A DNA stretch of 64,000 bases from Clostridium_AT radicumherbarum (lineage in GTDB: Bacteria; Bacillota; Clostridia; Clostridiales; Clostridiaceae): contig NZ_JBJHZY010000001.1 of the NCBI RefSeq assembly GCF_045310525.1, forward strand, positions 1,302,001-1,366,000, read 5' to 3'. Below the pieces are notes generated by a model. That model was not told where the DNA came from, made no database searches, and saw nothing but the letters and a program-made list of their open reading frames with translations. Of the stretch, positions 53,827-61,954 are shown piece by piece. Within the stretch, counting starts at the first letter, position 1. Every line of letters starts with the position of its first letter. The position numbers and the translations under genes were made by a program.

Positions 53827-56800
53827 ATGAATTTTAAGAAAACCTTTTCTATTGTGATGGCTTTAGCTTTAACTGTAACTACAGCTCCAGCCATGAATAG
53901 TGTAAAAGCAGTTTCTGCACCGGGAAATATTGAGTTGTCAAGAAAAATCGCTACAGAAGGTATGGTTTTGTTGGAAAATCATGGTGCACTGCCGATTGCA
54001 AAGGGCCAGTCTGTTGCTCTTTTCGGCTCTGGTCAGATTAACTTTCAAAAGGGTGGAGGAGGTTCTGGTAATGTAAATGTTGATTATGTTGTGAATCTGC
54101 TGCAGGGAATGGAAAACAAGGCGAAAGACGGAAAGATTTCTGTCTATAAACCTTTGGCAGATGCGTACAGCAGTTATATAGCAGGCGGCGGAAAAGGTGA
54201 AATGTCACTTACGGATGATCAGGTAAAAGCTGTTGCTACAAATGCAAAGACAGCCATCGTTACCATAAGTAGATATTCCTCGGAAGGTTCGGACAAAACT
54301 GCAGCAAAAGGAGATTATTACCTTAGCGATGCTGAAGCCAAACTTCTTAATCAGGTTACTTCAGCAGGCTTTGAAAAAGTTGCCGTGGTACTTAATATAG
54401 GTGCTGTTATAGATACTTCCTGGATAGTGAATTATCCTGGAATTTCTGTTCTTATAGCATGGCAGCCAGGAATGGAAGGCGGAAATGCCACTGCAGATGT
54501 ATTATGCGGGGATGCAAACCCATCTGGAAAACTGGTGGATACCTTTGCAAAGAGTTATGATGACTATCCGTCAGCTGCAAATTTCAGTCAATATGGTGAC
54601 CATGTAAGCTATGAGGAAGATGTATTTGTAGGATACCGTTACTTTGAAACTTTTGACTCTGGATATTCCAGAGTAAACTATGAGTTCGGCTATGGACTCT
54701 CCTATACTTCCTTTGAAATCTCAAATGTAAACGTATCACAAGAAAAGGGAAAGATTCATGTCACTGCAAAGGTTACAAATGAAGGCTCCGTTGCAGGAAA
54801 AGAAGTAGTACAAACCTACTTCAGTGCACCGCAAGGGAAACTTGGAAAACCAGGCAAAGAACTTGCAGCTTTTGCAAAGACCAAACTTATTCAGCCTGGA
54901 AAATCAGACGTTCTACAAATGTCCTTCGATGTTAATGATATGGCAAGCTACGATGACACAGGAAAAGTACAGAAATCTGCATATGTTCTTGAAGCAGGAA
55001 ATTACAATATATATGTAGGCAATTCTATCAAGGATGCAGGGAAAAATGGTATAAGATATACTTATAAGCTTGATAAAACTGTTGTCGCAGAGCAGTTAAC
55101 AAAACAGCTGGCACCAAAGAAATTGTACAGAAGACTGCTGGCTGATGGGACCTATGAAACACTGAAAAATCCTACGGTTACAATAGCAGCAGCAGGAGCT
55201 GCAAAGCTTGAGGCAGAGGACTTTTTGGATGCTACTCAAGGTACGAATTATGTCCGTGTCGAAAGCTTCAATGTAAATGGTGTTTCAGGCCAGTGTGTAA
55301 GTTATTTGAATTACACAGGCAATTATGTTTCCTACGACCTTAATGTAGAAAAGGCTGGAACATACAATGTAGTTTTCAGAGCTGCCAATGGTCGTGCAGC
55401 CATAACAAATATGTTGGGAATTTACGTTAACAACGTTCAGCAGCCTAATGTGAATATTACTCTTCCACAGACTGGAGATGGTACAAACAAAAGTGAATGG
55501 TATAACTTTATAGATACCGCTCCGGTAACAATTACACTTCCGGCAGGGCCATGTACCTTAAAGCTTGTTTCCAATGGTTCCTGTGGAAATATTGATTATA
55601 TCACTTTAAGAAATACAGAAGATACAACAATAACAACTCTTAATGGCGTTACGAGTACAGAAAATTCTGCGGCAATTACTGCGGCAGCTGCTGAAGTAAC
55701 TGCACCGACAGGAACCAAGATAATGCTGGGTAATGTTTATTCAGACCCAAGCCTTATGGATAAATTTATTGCACAGTTGACAAATCAGCAGCTGGCTGAT
55801 TTATCCGGAGGAAAGAGAGCACAGATAGCAGGAGGTACCGGCGGTATAGGCGGATTAAGTGACTATGGTATTCCAAGTGCACAGACTTCCGATGGGCCTG
55901 CAGGCTTACGTCTCTCTACTCACTGTACTGCATGGCCGGTTGAAACCTTACTCGCATGTACATGGGATGTGGATTTAATACAGCAGATGGGAATTGCTGT
56001 CGGAACAGAAGCCAGGTTAAATAAAGTTGATATATGGCTGGCTCCAGGTATGGACATTCATAGAAACCCATTATGCGGCCGTAACTTTGAATACTTCTCT
56101 GAAGATCCTCTTATATCCGGTAAAATGGCTGCTGCTATAACAAAGGGTGTTCAGTCTCAGGGAGTTGGCGTTACCTTAAAGCATTTTGCAGCCAATGAAA
56201 AGGAAGCAAACAGAACAAACAGTGACAGCAGGATTTCTGAAAGGGCCCTGCGTGAAATTTACTTGAAGGGCTTTGAAATTGCGGTTAAGGAAGCTTCACC
56301 TTGGTGCATTATGTCCTCTTATAATCTAATCAACGGAACAGAAACTGCTGAGAGCTATGATTTGCTTACCAATATCCTCCATGGAGAATGGGGCTATAAG
56401 GGAATGGTAATGACAGACTGGGGTAATAATTCAACTGCTTATAAAGAAGCCAAGGCAGGAAATGACGTAAAGATGTCCAGCGGAAATTCTTCCAATATCA
56501 TGAGCGCGCTGTCTACAGGACTTATTACCCGTGCAGAACTGGAGCGAAATATAAAAAATGTTCTAAACATGATAATGAAGACAAATGTGTTCAAGGATAA
56601 AGTGCTGCATCCTACAGTTTTCAAGATTAGTCAAAAGGAGAATACAAGAATTAAAGCTGTAGATCATGCATGGACCAGCGTTTCAATAGGAGAAGAAACC
56701 TGTAATGACAGCGACGGTGGAACGAATCCAACTTACACCAATACAAATGAGTGGATGTCCTTTAATGTTAATGTACAAAGAGTCGGAGTTTACAATTTCT

Positions 56801-57039
56801 ATCCAAGGGTAGCAGTTAATGCCGCTAATGCAGCCTTTGATATTTATGTTGATGACGCTCGTGTAGGCTCTGTAGTTCAGAAAACAGCTACAGGTGGGTG
56901 GCAGAACTGGGTTACTGCTTCACCAGTTCAGATCACGCTTCCGGAGGGACAGCACACAATTAAGCTCCAATTCACAGTAAGCGGTATGAATATAAACTGG
57001 TTTGAATTCGAATTCCTACATGGAGTTGCTGAAGAATAG
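53827..57039 (+). CDS. Exported glycoside hydrolase family 3 enzyme with permuted domain order and two CBM6-like modules
   Basis: A 1070-residue protein; ATG 53827 follows GGAGGGGG and opens a signal peptide (residues 1-28). Domain order is unusual: GH3 C-terminal domain first (EGMVLLENHGALPI near 44 to about 300, with YEFGYGLSYTSFEI), fibronectin-like domain (about 305-415), CBM6-like module (about 460-600, AAKLEAEDF), then the GH3 N-terminal barrel (about 639-925) with KHFAANE and nucleophile Asp864 in MVMTDWGN, and a second CBM6-like module (942-1070). This inverted order is known from a few rumen clostridial beta-glucosidases. It should hydrolyse beta-glycosides outside the cell; sugar specificity is unknown. 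Base composition is visibly richer in G+C than neighbours (CTG, CCG, CGT codons), suggesting transfer. Confidence 0.9.
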   Translation: MNFKKTFSIVMALALTVTTAPAMNSVKAVSAPGNIELSRKIATEGMVLLENHGALPIAKGQSVALFGSGQINFQKGGGGSGNVNVDYVVNLLQGMENKAKDGKISVYKPLADAYSSYIAGGGKGEMSLTDDQVKAVATNAKTAIVTISRYSSEGSDKTAAKGDYYLSDAEAKLLNQVTSAGFEKVAVVLNIGAVIDTSWIVNYPGISVLIAWQPGMEGGNATADVLCGDANPSGKLVDTFAKSYDDYPSAANFSQYGDHVSYEEDVFVGYRYFETFDSGYSRVNYEFGYGLSYTSFEISNVNVSQEKGKIHVTAKVTNEGSVAGKEVVQTYFSAPQGKLGKPGKELAAFAKTKLIQPGKSDVLQMSFDVNDMASYDDTGKVQKSAYVLEAGNYNIYVGNSIKDAGKNGIRYTYKLDKTVVAEQLTKQLAPKKLYRRLLADGTYETLKNPTVTIAAAGAAKLEAEDFLDATQGTNYVRVESFNVNGVSGQCVSYLNYTGNYVSYDLNVEKAGTYNVVFRAANGRAAITNMLGIYVNNVQQPNVNITLPQTGDGTNKSEWYNFIDTAPVTITLPAGPCTLKLVSNGSCGNIDYITLRNTEDTTITTLNGVTSTENSAAITAAAAEVTAPTGTKIMLGNVYSDPSLMDKFIAQLTNQQLADLSGGKRAQIAGGTGGIGGLSDYGIPSAQTSDGPAGLRLSTHCTAWPVETLLACTWDVDLIQQMGIAVGTEARLNKVDIWLAPGMDIHRNPLCGRNFEYFSEDPLISGKMAAAITKGVQSQGVGVTLKHFAANEKEANRTNSDSRISERALREIYLKGFEIAVKEASPWCIMSSYNLINGTETAESYDLLTNILHGEWGYKGMVMTDWGNNSTAYKEAKAGNDVKMSSGNSSNIMSALSTGLITRAELERNIKNVLNMIMKTNVFKDKVLHPTVFKISQKENTRIKAVDHAWTSVSIGEETCNDSDGGTNPTYTNTNEWMSFNVNVQRVGVYNFYPRVAVNAANAAFDIYVDDARVGSVVQKTATGGWQNWVTASPVQITLPEGQHTIKLQFTVSGMNINWFEFEFLHGVAEE

Positions 57040-57055
57040 ATCAGTCTACTCCAAT

Positions 57056-57090
57056 AAAAAGGCATGCTGATAAACTTAGCATGCCTTTTT
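57056..57090 (+). terminator. Terminator after the GH3 gene
   Basis: Stem AAAAAGGCATGCT/AGCATGCCTTTTT with a 9-nt loop and a T tract. Confidence 0.9.
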
Positions 57091-57111
57091 ATATAGGCCA
57101 TCATGTAAATA

Positions 57112-57176
57112 GCATATCTAGAAAATTTGATGTACTTATACTTCATAATAATGGATTACTAAAAAAGCTGAGCTGA
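57112..57176 (+). pseudogene. Direct repeat, copy 2: orphan 3' fragment of a UvrD-type helicase gene
   Basis: In the helicase frame it reads ISRKFDVLILHNNGLLKKLS-stop, against IARKFDVNILHNNGLLKKLS-stop in the intact gene. It lacks any start and begins abruptly 22 bp after the GH3 terminator. The changes conserve the protein, so the copy probably came from a functional homologue rather than drifting freely. Confidence 0.85.
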
Positions 57177-57271
57177 CAGTCAAAGATAAGTAATAATTGG
57201 AACGAAAGTAAAGATTACCAAGATTATAACGATAATACAACTGAGAATTGTAAAGGAAGTAATAAATCAAA

Positions 57272-57490
57272 ATGGTAATTAAAGTAATGAAAATTAATAA
57301 AACGGAATTACATAAGCATAAAAGAGAAAATAAATATATAAATAATACAAAGAAGAAGAAGCAAAGGCCTTCATTTAAGAATATTATACAAGCAATTAGA
57401 AATGAAAAGGTACAAAATTGTTATAATAAACATTTAGCTATATTTTTAATAGCAGATTATTTTTATCACCAGATGAATGGCATAATATAA
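57272..57490 (+). CDS. Doubtful 72-residue ORF
   Basis: Lys/Asn-rich with a short hydrophobic end (HLAIFLIADYFYHQMNG). No good ribosome site before the ATG at 57272 or at 57287. It could be a degraded gene in the region disturbed by the insertion. Confidence 0.25.
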   Translation: MVIKVMKINKTELHKHKRENKYINNTKKKKQRPSFKNIIQAIRNEKVQNCYNKHLAIFLIADYFYHQMNGII

Positions 57491-57590
57491 ACGCTATCTG
57501 TATGGATATTTTATATTAAATAACATTAAGATTGATATGTCTAAATTTATTGAATATTGTTATACCATAGTATATAATTTTATTAAAGAA

Positions 57591-57621
57591 TAAGCTCCTA
57601 TTCATAGAATGGGAGCTTTTA
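57591..57621. terminator. Hairpin upstream of the FtsA-like gene
   Basis: TAAGCTCCTATTC and GAATGGGAGCTTTTA pair over about 13 positions with one mismatch around a 3-nt loop. It could end transcripts coming from the GH3 side. Confidence 0.7.
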
Positions 57622-57648
57622 AATCATATGCTAAAAGAGGTACAAGCT

Positions 57649-59691
57649 ATGGAGTTATTAAATATTAATCCTAAGGAAGTAATTTTTGCATTAGATATAG
57701 GAACTCGCTCAATTATTGGAACAGTGGGTGTAGTTAGAGAAAAGAAGTTTTACTGTATAGCTGAAAGCTATTTAGAGCACGAAGAAAGAGCTATGCAGGA
57801 TGGACAAATTCACGACATAAACTTAGTAGCTGCCGGTGTAAGCTCTGTAAAAGTGAAACTGGAAAAAGAGCTTAATTTCAAACTAAAGGATGTTTCCATT
57901 GCTGCTGCAGGTAGATTTTTAAGAACAACTACCTCAAGATCAGAACTGAAGCTTGATTATGATAGAGAAATAGATAAAGAGTATGTAAGAAGCCTGGAAT
58001 TAACAGCTGTTAAAAACGCTGAAGATGAGATTAATAAAAACACGGAAGGCAAACTTTATTGTGTAGGCTACAGTGTAATAAATTATTTTTTAAATGATTA
58101 TGTAATTAGCAATTTACTATCACATAAGGGTGATAATGCTGCTGTAGAAGTAATAGCTACTTTTCTGCCAAGATCCGTTGTGGAAAGCCTATATGCAGTT
58201 ATGGAAAAAGTGGGTTTAAATGTAGTTAATCTCACATTAGAGCCAATTGCAGCAATGGAAGCTGCTGTTCCTAAAAGCTTAAGACTTCTTAATATAGCCT
58301 TAGTTGATATAGGTGCAGGCACCTCCGATATTGCAATAAGCAGTAAGGATACAATCAGTGCCTATGGAATGGTTTCTTTAGCTGGAGACGAGGTAACTGA
58401 AGCTATTGCTCAAAGCTTATTAGTAGACTTTAATTATGCAGAAGTTATAAAAAAGGAACTAACAGAAAAAGAAATTATTAATTATAAGGATGTCCTGGGT
58501 TTTCAAAACGAAATTAGTTCTGAGGAAATTATTAAAATAATTAAGCCAGTAGTAGATAAAATTAGCAGTGAAATTAGCTCAAAAATAATCGAGTTAAATG
58601 GTGGTAAGGCCCCTAATGCTGTTTTTTTAGTTGGGGGAGGAGCACATACCCCTCTGCTTAAGGATTCACTTTCTGAAAAGCTGAATTTACCAGCGCAAAG
58701 AATTGGCATTAAAGGCAGGGATGCAGTAACAGACTGTGTATCTTGTAATGAAGAATTAGGAAGTACAGGAGTTACAGTTTTAGGAATTGCACTTGTTTCA
58801 ATTATGAAGCTTGGACATGATTTCATTGATGTTACCTTAAATGGCAGCGTAGTAAGTCTCTTTAATTCGCATAAACACACCATTGCAGATGTAATGATGC
58901 AAGCAGGAATTAACCCAAAGATTTTAATTGCGAAAAATGGAAAGAATATAAAATATAATTACAATGGTATAAAAAGAGTAGCTTTTGGAAGTTTAGCAGT
59001 TAATGCTGAAATAATCATAAATGAAAAACCAGGGAATATAGATTCTGATGTTAAAGAAGGAGATAAAATTGAAATTATTTACGCTAAAAATGGAATGGAT
59101 GCAGCGCCGAAAGTTTACGAGCTAATTAATGGCCTTAATTCAATTAGCTTATACGTAAATAATATTATTACGGTAATTGATCCCATTGTTATTATAAATA
59201 ATGATACAAGAGCCTTAAATGAAACGATAAAAGATGGGGATGAGGTTAAGGTTATTACAGTAAGTACAATTGGTGATTATAAACAATACATAGATAAGGA
59301 TAGTGGAAGATATTTTATTAATGATGTTGAGCTAAAGGACAGCTACGTCATTAATGAAGGGGATAGAATCTATAAAGTTAAGGAAACAGATAATAGAATA
59401 GAAAATAGCATAAATACTATAGAAATGGAAGCTGAAGATAAAATGGCTTCTATTAAGCTCACAGCTGTATCTGATGATACTAAAATTACTAATCAACTTG
59501 AAGTACATGTAAATGATGAAAAAGTAATTTTAAAAAACAAAGAAAAATATATATTTATAGATGTGTTTGATTTTATTAATTTTGATCTTACGAAGTCTAG
59601 AGGAAATTTAGTGTTGATTCTTAACGGAAAAAAAGCAGGATATTATGATGTACTTTCAAAGGATGATGTTATTAAAATCTATTGGGAGTAA
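57649..59691 (+). CDS. Long FtsA/PilM-like actin-fold protein
   Basis: About 680 residues from ATG 57649 (AGAGG 7 bases upstream; ATG 57628 lacks a site). Residues about 10-390 form an actin-like fold of the FtsA group: phosphate-1 loop FALDIGTRSIIG, a 1C-like insert, phosphate-2 ALVDIGAGTSDIAI near 222 and adenosine motif VFLVGGGAHTPLL near 325. The remaining 290 residues are beta-rich repeats (IIINEKPGNIDSDVKEGDKIEII and similar), absent from classical FtsA, and no amphipathic membrane helix ends the protein. ftsZ is not nearby, so it is probably a second, non-divisome member. It is followed 5 bp later by an amidohydrolase gene. Confidence 0.75.
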   Translation: MELLNINPKEVIFALDIGTRSIIGTVGVVREKKFYCIAESYLEHEERAMQDGQIHDINLVAAGVSSVKVKLEKELNFKLKDVSIAAAGRFLRTTTSRSELKLDYDREIDKEYVRSLELTAVKNAEDEINKNTEGKLYCVGYSVINYFLNDYVISNLLSHKGDNAAVEVIATFLPRSVVESLYAVMEKVGLNVVNLTLEPIAAMEAAVPKSLRLLNIALVDIGAGTSDIAISSKDTISAYGMVSLAGDEVTEAIAQSLLVDFNYAEVIKKELTEKEIINYKDVLGFQNEISSEEIIKIIKPVVDKISSEISSKIIELNGGKAPNAVFLVGGGAHTPLLKDSLSEKLNLPAQRIGIKGRDAVTDCVSCNEELGSTGVTVLGIALVSIMKLGHDFIDVTLNGSVVSLFNSHKHTIADVMMQAGINPKILIAKNGKNIKYNYNGIKRVAFGSLAVNAEIIINEKPGNIDSDVKEGDKIEIIYAKNGMDAAPKVYELINGLNSISLYVNNIITVIDPIVIINNDTRALNETIKDGDEVKVITVSTIGDYKQYIDKDSGRYFINDVELKDSYVINEGDRIYKVKETDNRIENSINTIEMEAEDKMASIKLTAVSDDTKITNQLEVHVNDEKVILKNKEKYIFIDVFDFINFDLTKSRGNLVLILNGKKAGYYDVLSKDDVIKIYWE

Positions 59692-59696
59692 TAAAT

Positions 59697-60887
59697 ATGG
59701 AGGTAAAGAATTTGTTGGATTTTTTAAAGAAAGCTGAAGAAATGAAAGGTGACCTTATAGATCTAAGAAGGTATTTTCATGCTCATCCAGAGCTTGGATT
59801 TGAAGAATATGAAACCTCAAGGAAGATTAAAGATTTCTTATTAGCTGAAGGAATTGAATTTACAGAGGTTGCTGGAACAGGGATCTGTGCTGTTATAAAA
59901 GGCCATGGTGAAAAGACTATAGCCTTAAGAGGAGACATGGATGCACTTCCGCTACAAGATAAAAAAGGTAAAAGTTACTCTTCAAAAATAGATGGAAAAA
60001 TGCATGGCTGCGGTCATGATGCCCATACAACAATTTTAATGGGAGCAGCTAAAATACTAAATAGTATAAAAGATGAGTTAAATGGCAACGTGAAGTTATT
60101 TTTTGAGCCAGCAGAGGAAACTGTTGGTGGTGCAAGATTTATGATTAAAGAAGGAGTACTTGAAAATCCTAAGGTAGATTGTGTTATTGGTCTTCACGTA
60201 CATGAGGGAATAGAAGTTGGTAAAATTGGATTGAAAAAAGGAGTTGTTAATGCTGCCTCTAATCCATTTACGGTTAAAATAACAGGTAAAGGTGGTCATG
60301 GGGCACATCCTGAGGATACTGTTGACCCAATTGTTATAGCAAGTAATATTATTTTAGCTCTTCAGACAGTAGTAAGCCGAGAAATACCTCCAACTGATGC
60401 AGCAGTTATAACCGTTGGCAGCATTCATGGAGGAACTGCGCAAAATATAATTCCTGAAGAGGTAACTATTTCAGGTATTATTAGGACAATGAGAAGTGAG
60501 CACAGAGAATATGTAAAGAAAAGACTTATAGATATTTGTGAAGGGGTTGCAGGTACCTTAAGAGGTAAGGTAGATATAAAGATAGAAGAAAGCTATCCCT
60601 GCCTTTATAACAATGATGATATTCTGCAGCTTATAAATAATAGTGCAGAGGAAATAATAGGAGGCAAAAATATTATCAATTTGGAAAATCCAAGCATGGG
60701 CGTTGAAAGCTTTGCTTATTTTTCCATGGAAGTTCCCTCTGCATTTTATTTCTTAGGAGTCAGAAATGAAGAAAAGGGTATTATTAATCCCGCACATGGC
60801 TGTTTTTTCGATTTAGATGAAGATGCTTTGTCAATTGGGGTAGCAATTCAATGCAGGGCTGCCTATGAATATTTAAAAAGAAAGTAA
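59697..60887 (+). CDS. M20D family amidohydrolase
   Basis: About 396 residues. LRRYFHAHPELGFEEYETS, ALRGDMDALPLQ, GKMHGCGHDAHTTILMG (metal-binding Cys/His), FEPAEETVGGARFMI and the final NPAHGCFFDLDEDAL mark an N-acyl-amino-acid or hippurate-type amidohydrolase with two metals. ATG 59697 is 8 bases after GGGAG, which lies in the end of the FtsA-like gene, so the two are coupled. Substrate unknown. Confidence 0.92.
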   Translation: MEVKNLLDFLKKAEEMKGDLIDLRRYFHAHPELGFEEYETSRKIKDFLLAEGIEFTEVAGTGICAVIKGHGEKTIALRGDMDALPLQDKKGKSYSSKIDGKMHGCGHDAHTTILMGAAKILNSIKDELNGNVKLFFEPAEETVGGARFMIKEGVLENPKVDCVIGLHVHEGIEVGKIGLKKGVVNAASNPFTVKITGKGGHGAHPEDTVDPIVIASNIILALQTVVSREIPPTDAAVITVGSIHGGTAQNIIPEEVTISGIIRTMRSEHREYVKKRLIDICEGVAGTLRGKVDIKIEESYPCLYNNDDILQLINNSAEEIIGGKNIINLENPSMGVESFAYFSMEVPSAFYFLGVRNEEKGIINPAHGCFFDLDEDALSIGVAIQCRAAYEYLKRK

Positions 60888-60893
60888 AATAGG

Positions 60894-60923
60894 TTGCACC
60901 TTTCATTGTTAATGATATATAAT
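60894..60923 (+). promoter_or_regulatory. Probable sigma-A promoter of the pseudouridine synthase gene
   Basis: TTGCAC (60894-60899), 18 bp, TATAAT (60918-60923), 45 bp before the ATG. Confidence 0.6.
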
Positions 60924-60968
60924 TAGTTGTTATTTTAGATAAAACAACTTTTTACTAGGAGTGAAAAA

Positions 60969-61925
60969 ATGAGGATAGAGATAGGCTCAAATGAAGCAGG
61001 ACAAAGATTGGATAAGTTTATAAGAAAATGGCTTAAGGACGTTCCATTAAGTGCTATATATAAGGGAATTAGAAAGGGAGATATTAAGGTAAACGGCAAA
61101 AAGGCTAAAGAAAAGCTTTTCCTTTCAGAAGGGGATATTGTAGAAACTAAAGAGATCGTTTCGGAATATAAAAAGGATAAATTTCAGCGTATAGAAAATA
61201 ATCATTTGAAAATTACCTATGAAGATGAAAATATGTTAATAGTAGAGAAGTGGCCTGGAGTATTAGTTCATTCAGATAGCCAAAGCACCGAACCAACTCT
61301 TACTGATTATGTACTTTCTTATCTTTTTGATAAAGGAGATTTTACACCTGAAAAGGAAGTTACCTTTACTCCTGCTCCCTGTAACAGACTGGATAGAAAC
61401 ACCTCTGGTATAGTTATTTTTGGTAAAAATTTTGAGAGTTTAAAGCTTTTAAATGAAATGATAAGAGAAAGAAAAATCAAGAAATACTATGTTGCCTTAG
61501 TTAAGGATAGAATTGCAGATAGAAGCTATGAAGCTTATATATCTAAAAATGAAGATGAGAACATATCAAAGATTTACAATGAAAGAAAATCAGATACAAA
61601 GAGAATAGCTATGGAAGTAAAAACTCTTCAGAGCTGCGGAACCTTTTCTTTTATTGAAATGGACTTAATCACAGGAAGGAGTCATCAGCTGCGAGCTCAC
61701 CTTGCCTTTTTAGGCAATCCTATTGTAGGAGATACTAAGTATGGCGAGAAAAAATTAAACAGCTTCTTTGTAAATAAATATGGACTTAATTATCAATTTC
61801 TGTATGCCTATAAACTGGTTTTTAAGGACTGTCCTGAGAAGCTCTCATATATGGAGAACAAAACAATAGGAGAAAGCCTGCCTCCTATATTTAAGAAGAT
61901 TAAAAATGACGTTTTTAAATTTTAG
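60969..61925 (+). CDS. RluA-family pseudouridine synthase with S4 domain
   Basis: A 318-residue enzyme. N-terminal S4 RNA-binding domain (GQRLDKFIRKWLKDVP, residues about 11-65), then a RluA catalytic domain with Asp in CNRLDRNTSGIVIF (about 140), DLITGRSHQLRAHLAFLG and GNPIVGDTKYG. It isomerises uridines, probably in 23S rRNA (RluC/RluD type). TAGGAG upstream of the ATG. Confidence 0.93.
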   Translation: MRIEIGSNEAGQRLDKFIRKWLKDVPLSAIYKGIRKGDIKVNGKKAKEKLFLSEGDIVETKEIVSEYKKDKFQRIENNHLKITYEDENMLIVEKWPGVLVHSDSQSTEPTLTDYVLSYLFDKGDFTPEKEVTFTPAPCNRLDRNTSGIVIFGKNFESLKLLNEMIRERKIKKYYVALVKDRIADRSYEAYISKNEDENISKIYNERKSDTKRIAMEVKTLQSCGTFSFIEMDLITGRSHQLRAHLAFLGNPIVGDTKYGEKKLNSFFVNKYGLNYQFLYAYKLVFKDCPEKLSYMENKTIGESLPPIFKKIKNDVFKF

Positions 61926-61954
61926 AAACTTTTTAATACTTTAAGGAGAGGATT

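Larger units (their letters stand above)
57177..57648 (+). other. Gap after the orphan repeat: ORF scraps and a hairpin
   Basis: Downstream of the orphan TGA the same frame stays open for 33 codons (polar, Asn/Lys/Asp-rich) to a TAA at 57276. An overlapping ORF at 57272-57490 (next entry) may be a relic. The end of the gap holds a terminator-like hairpin at 57591-57621. No clear promoter for the FtsA-like gene is seen. Confidence 0.45.

Noticed and set aside
53064..57039. Transposon or prophage carrying the GH3 gene
   Set aside because: No transposase, integrase or terminal inverted repeats seen; only the direct repeat of the helicase 3' end supports insertion.
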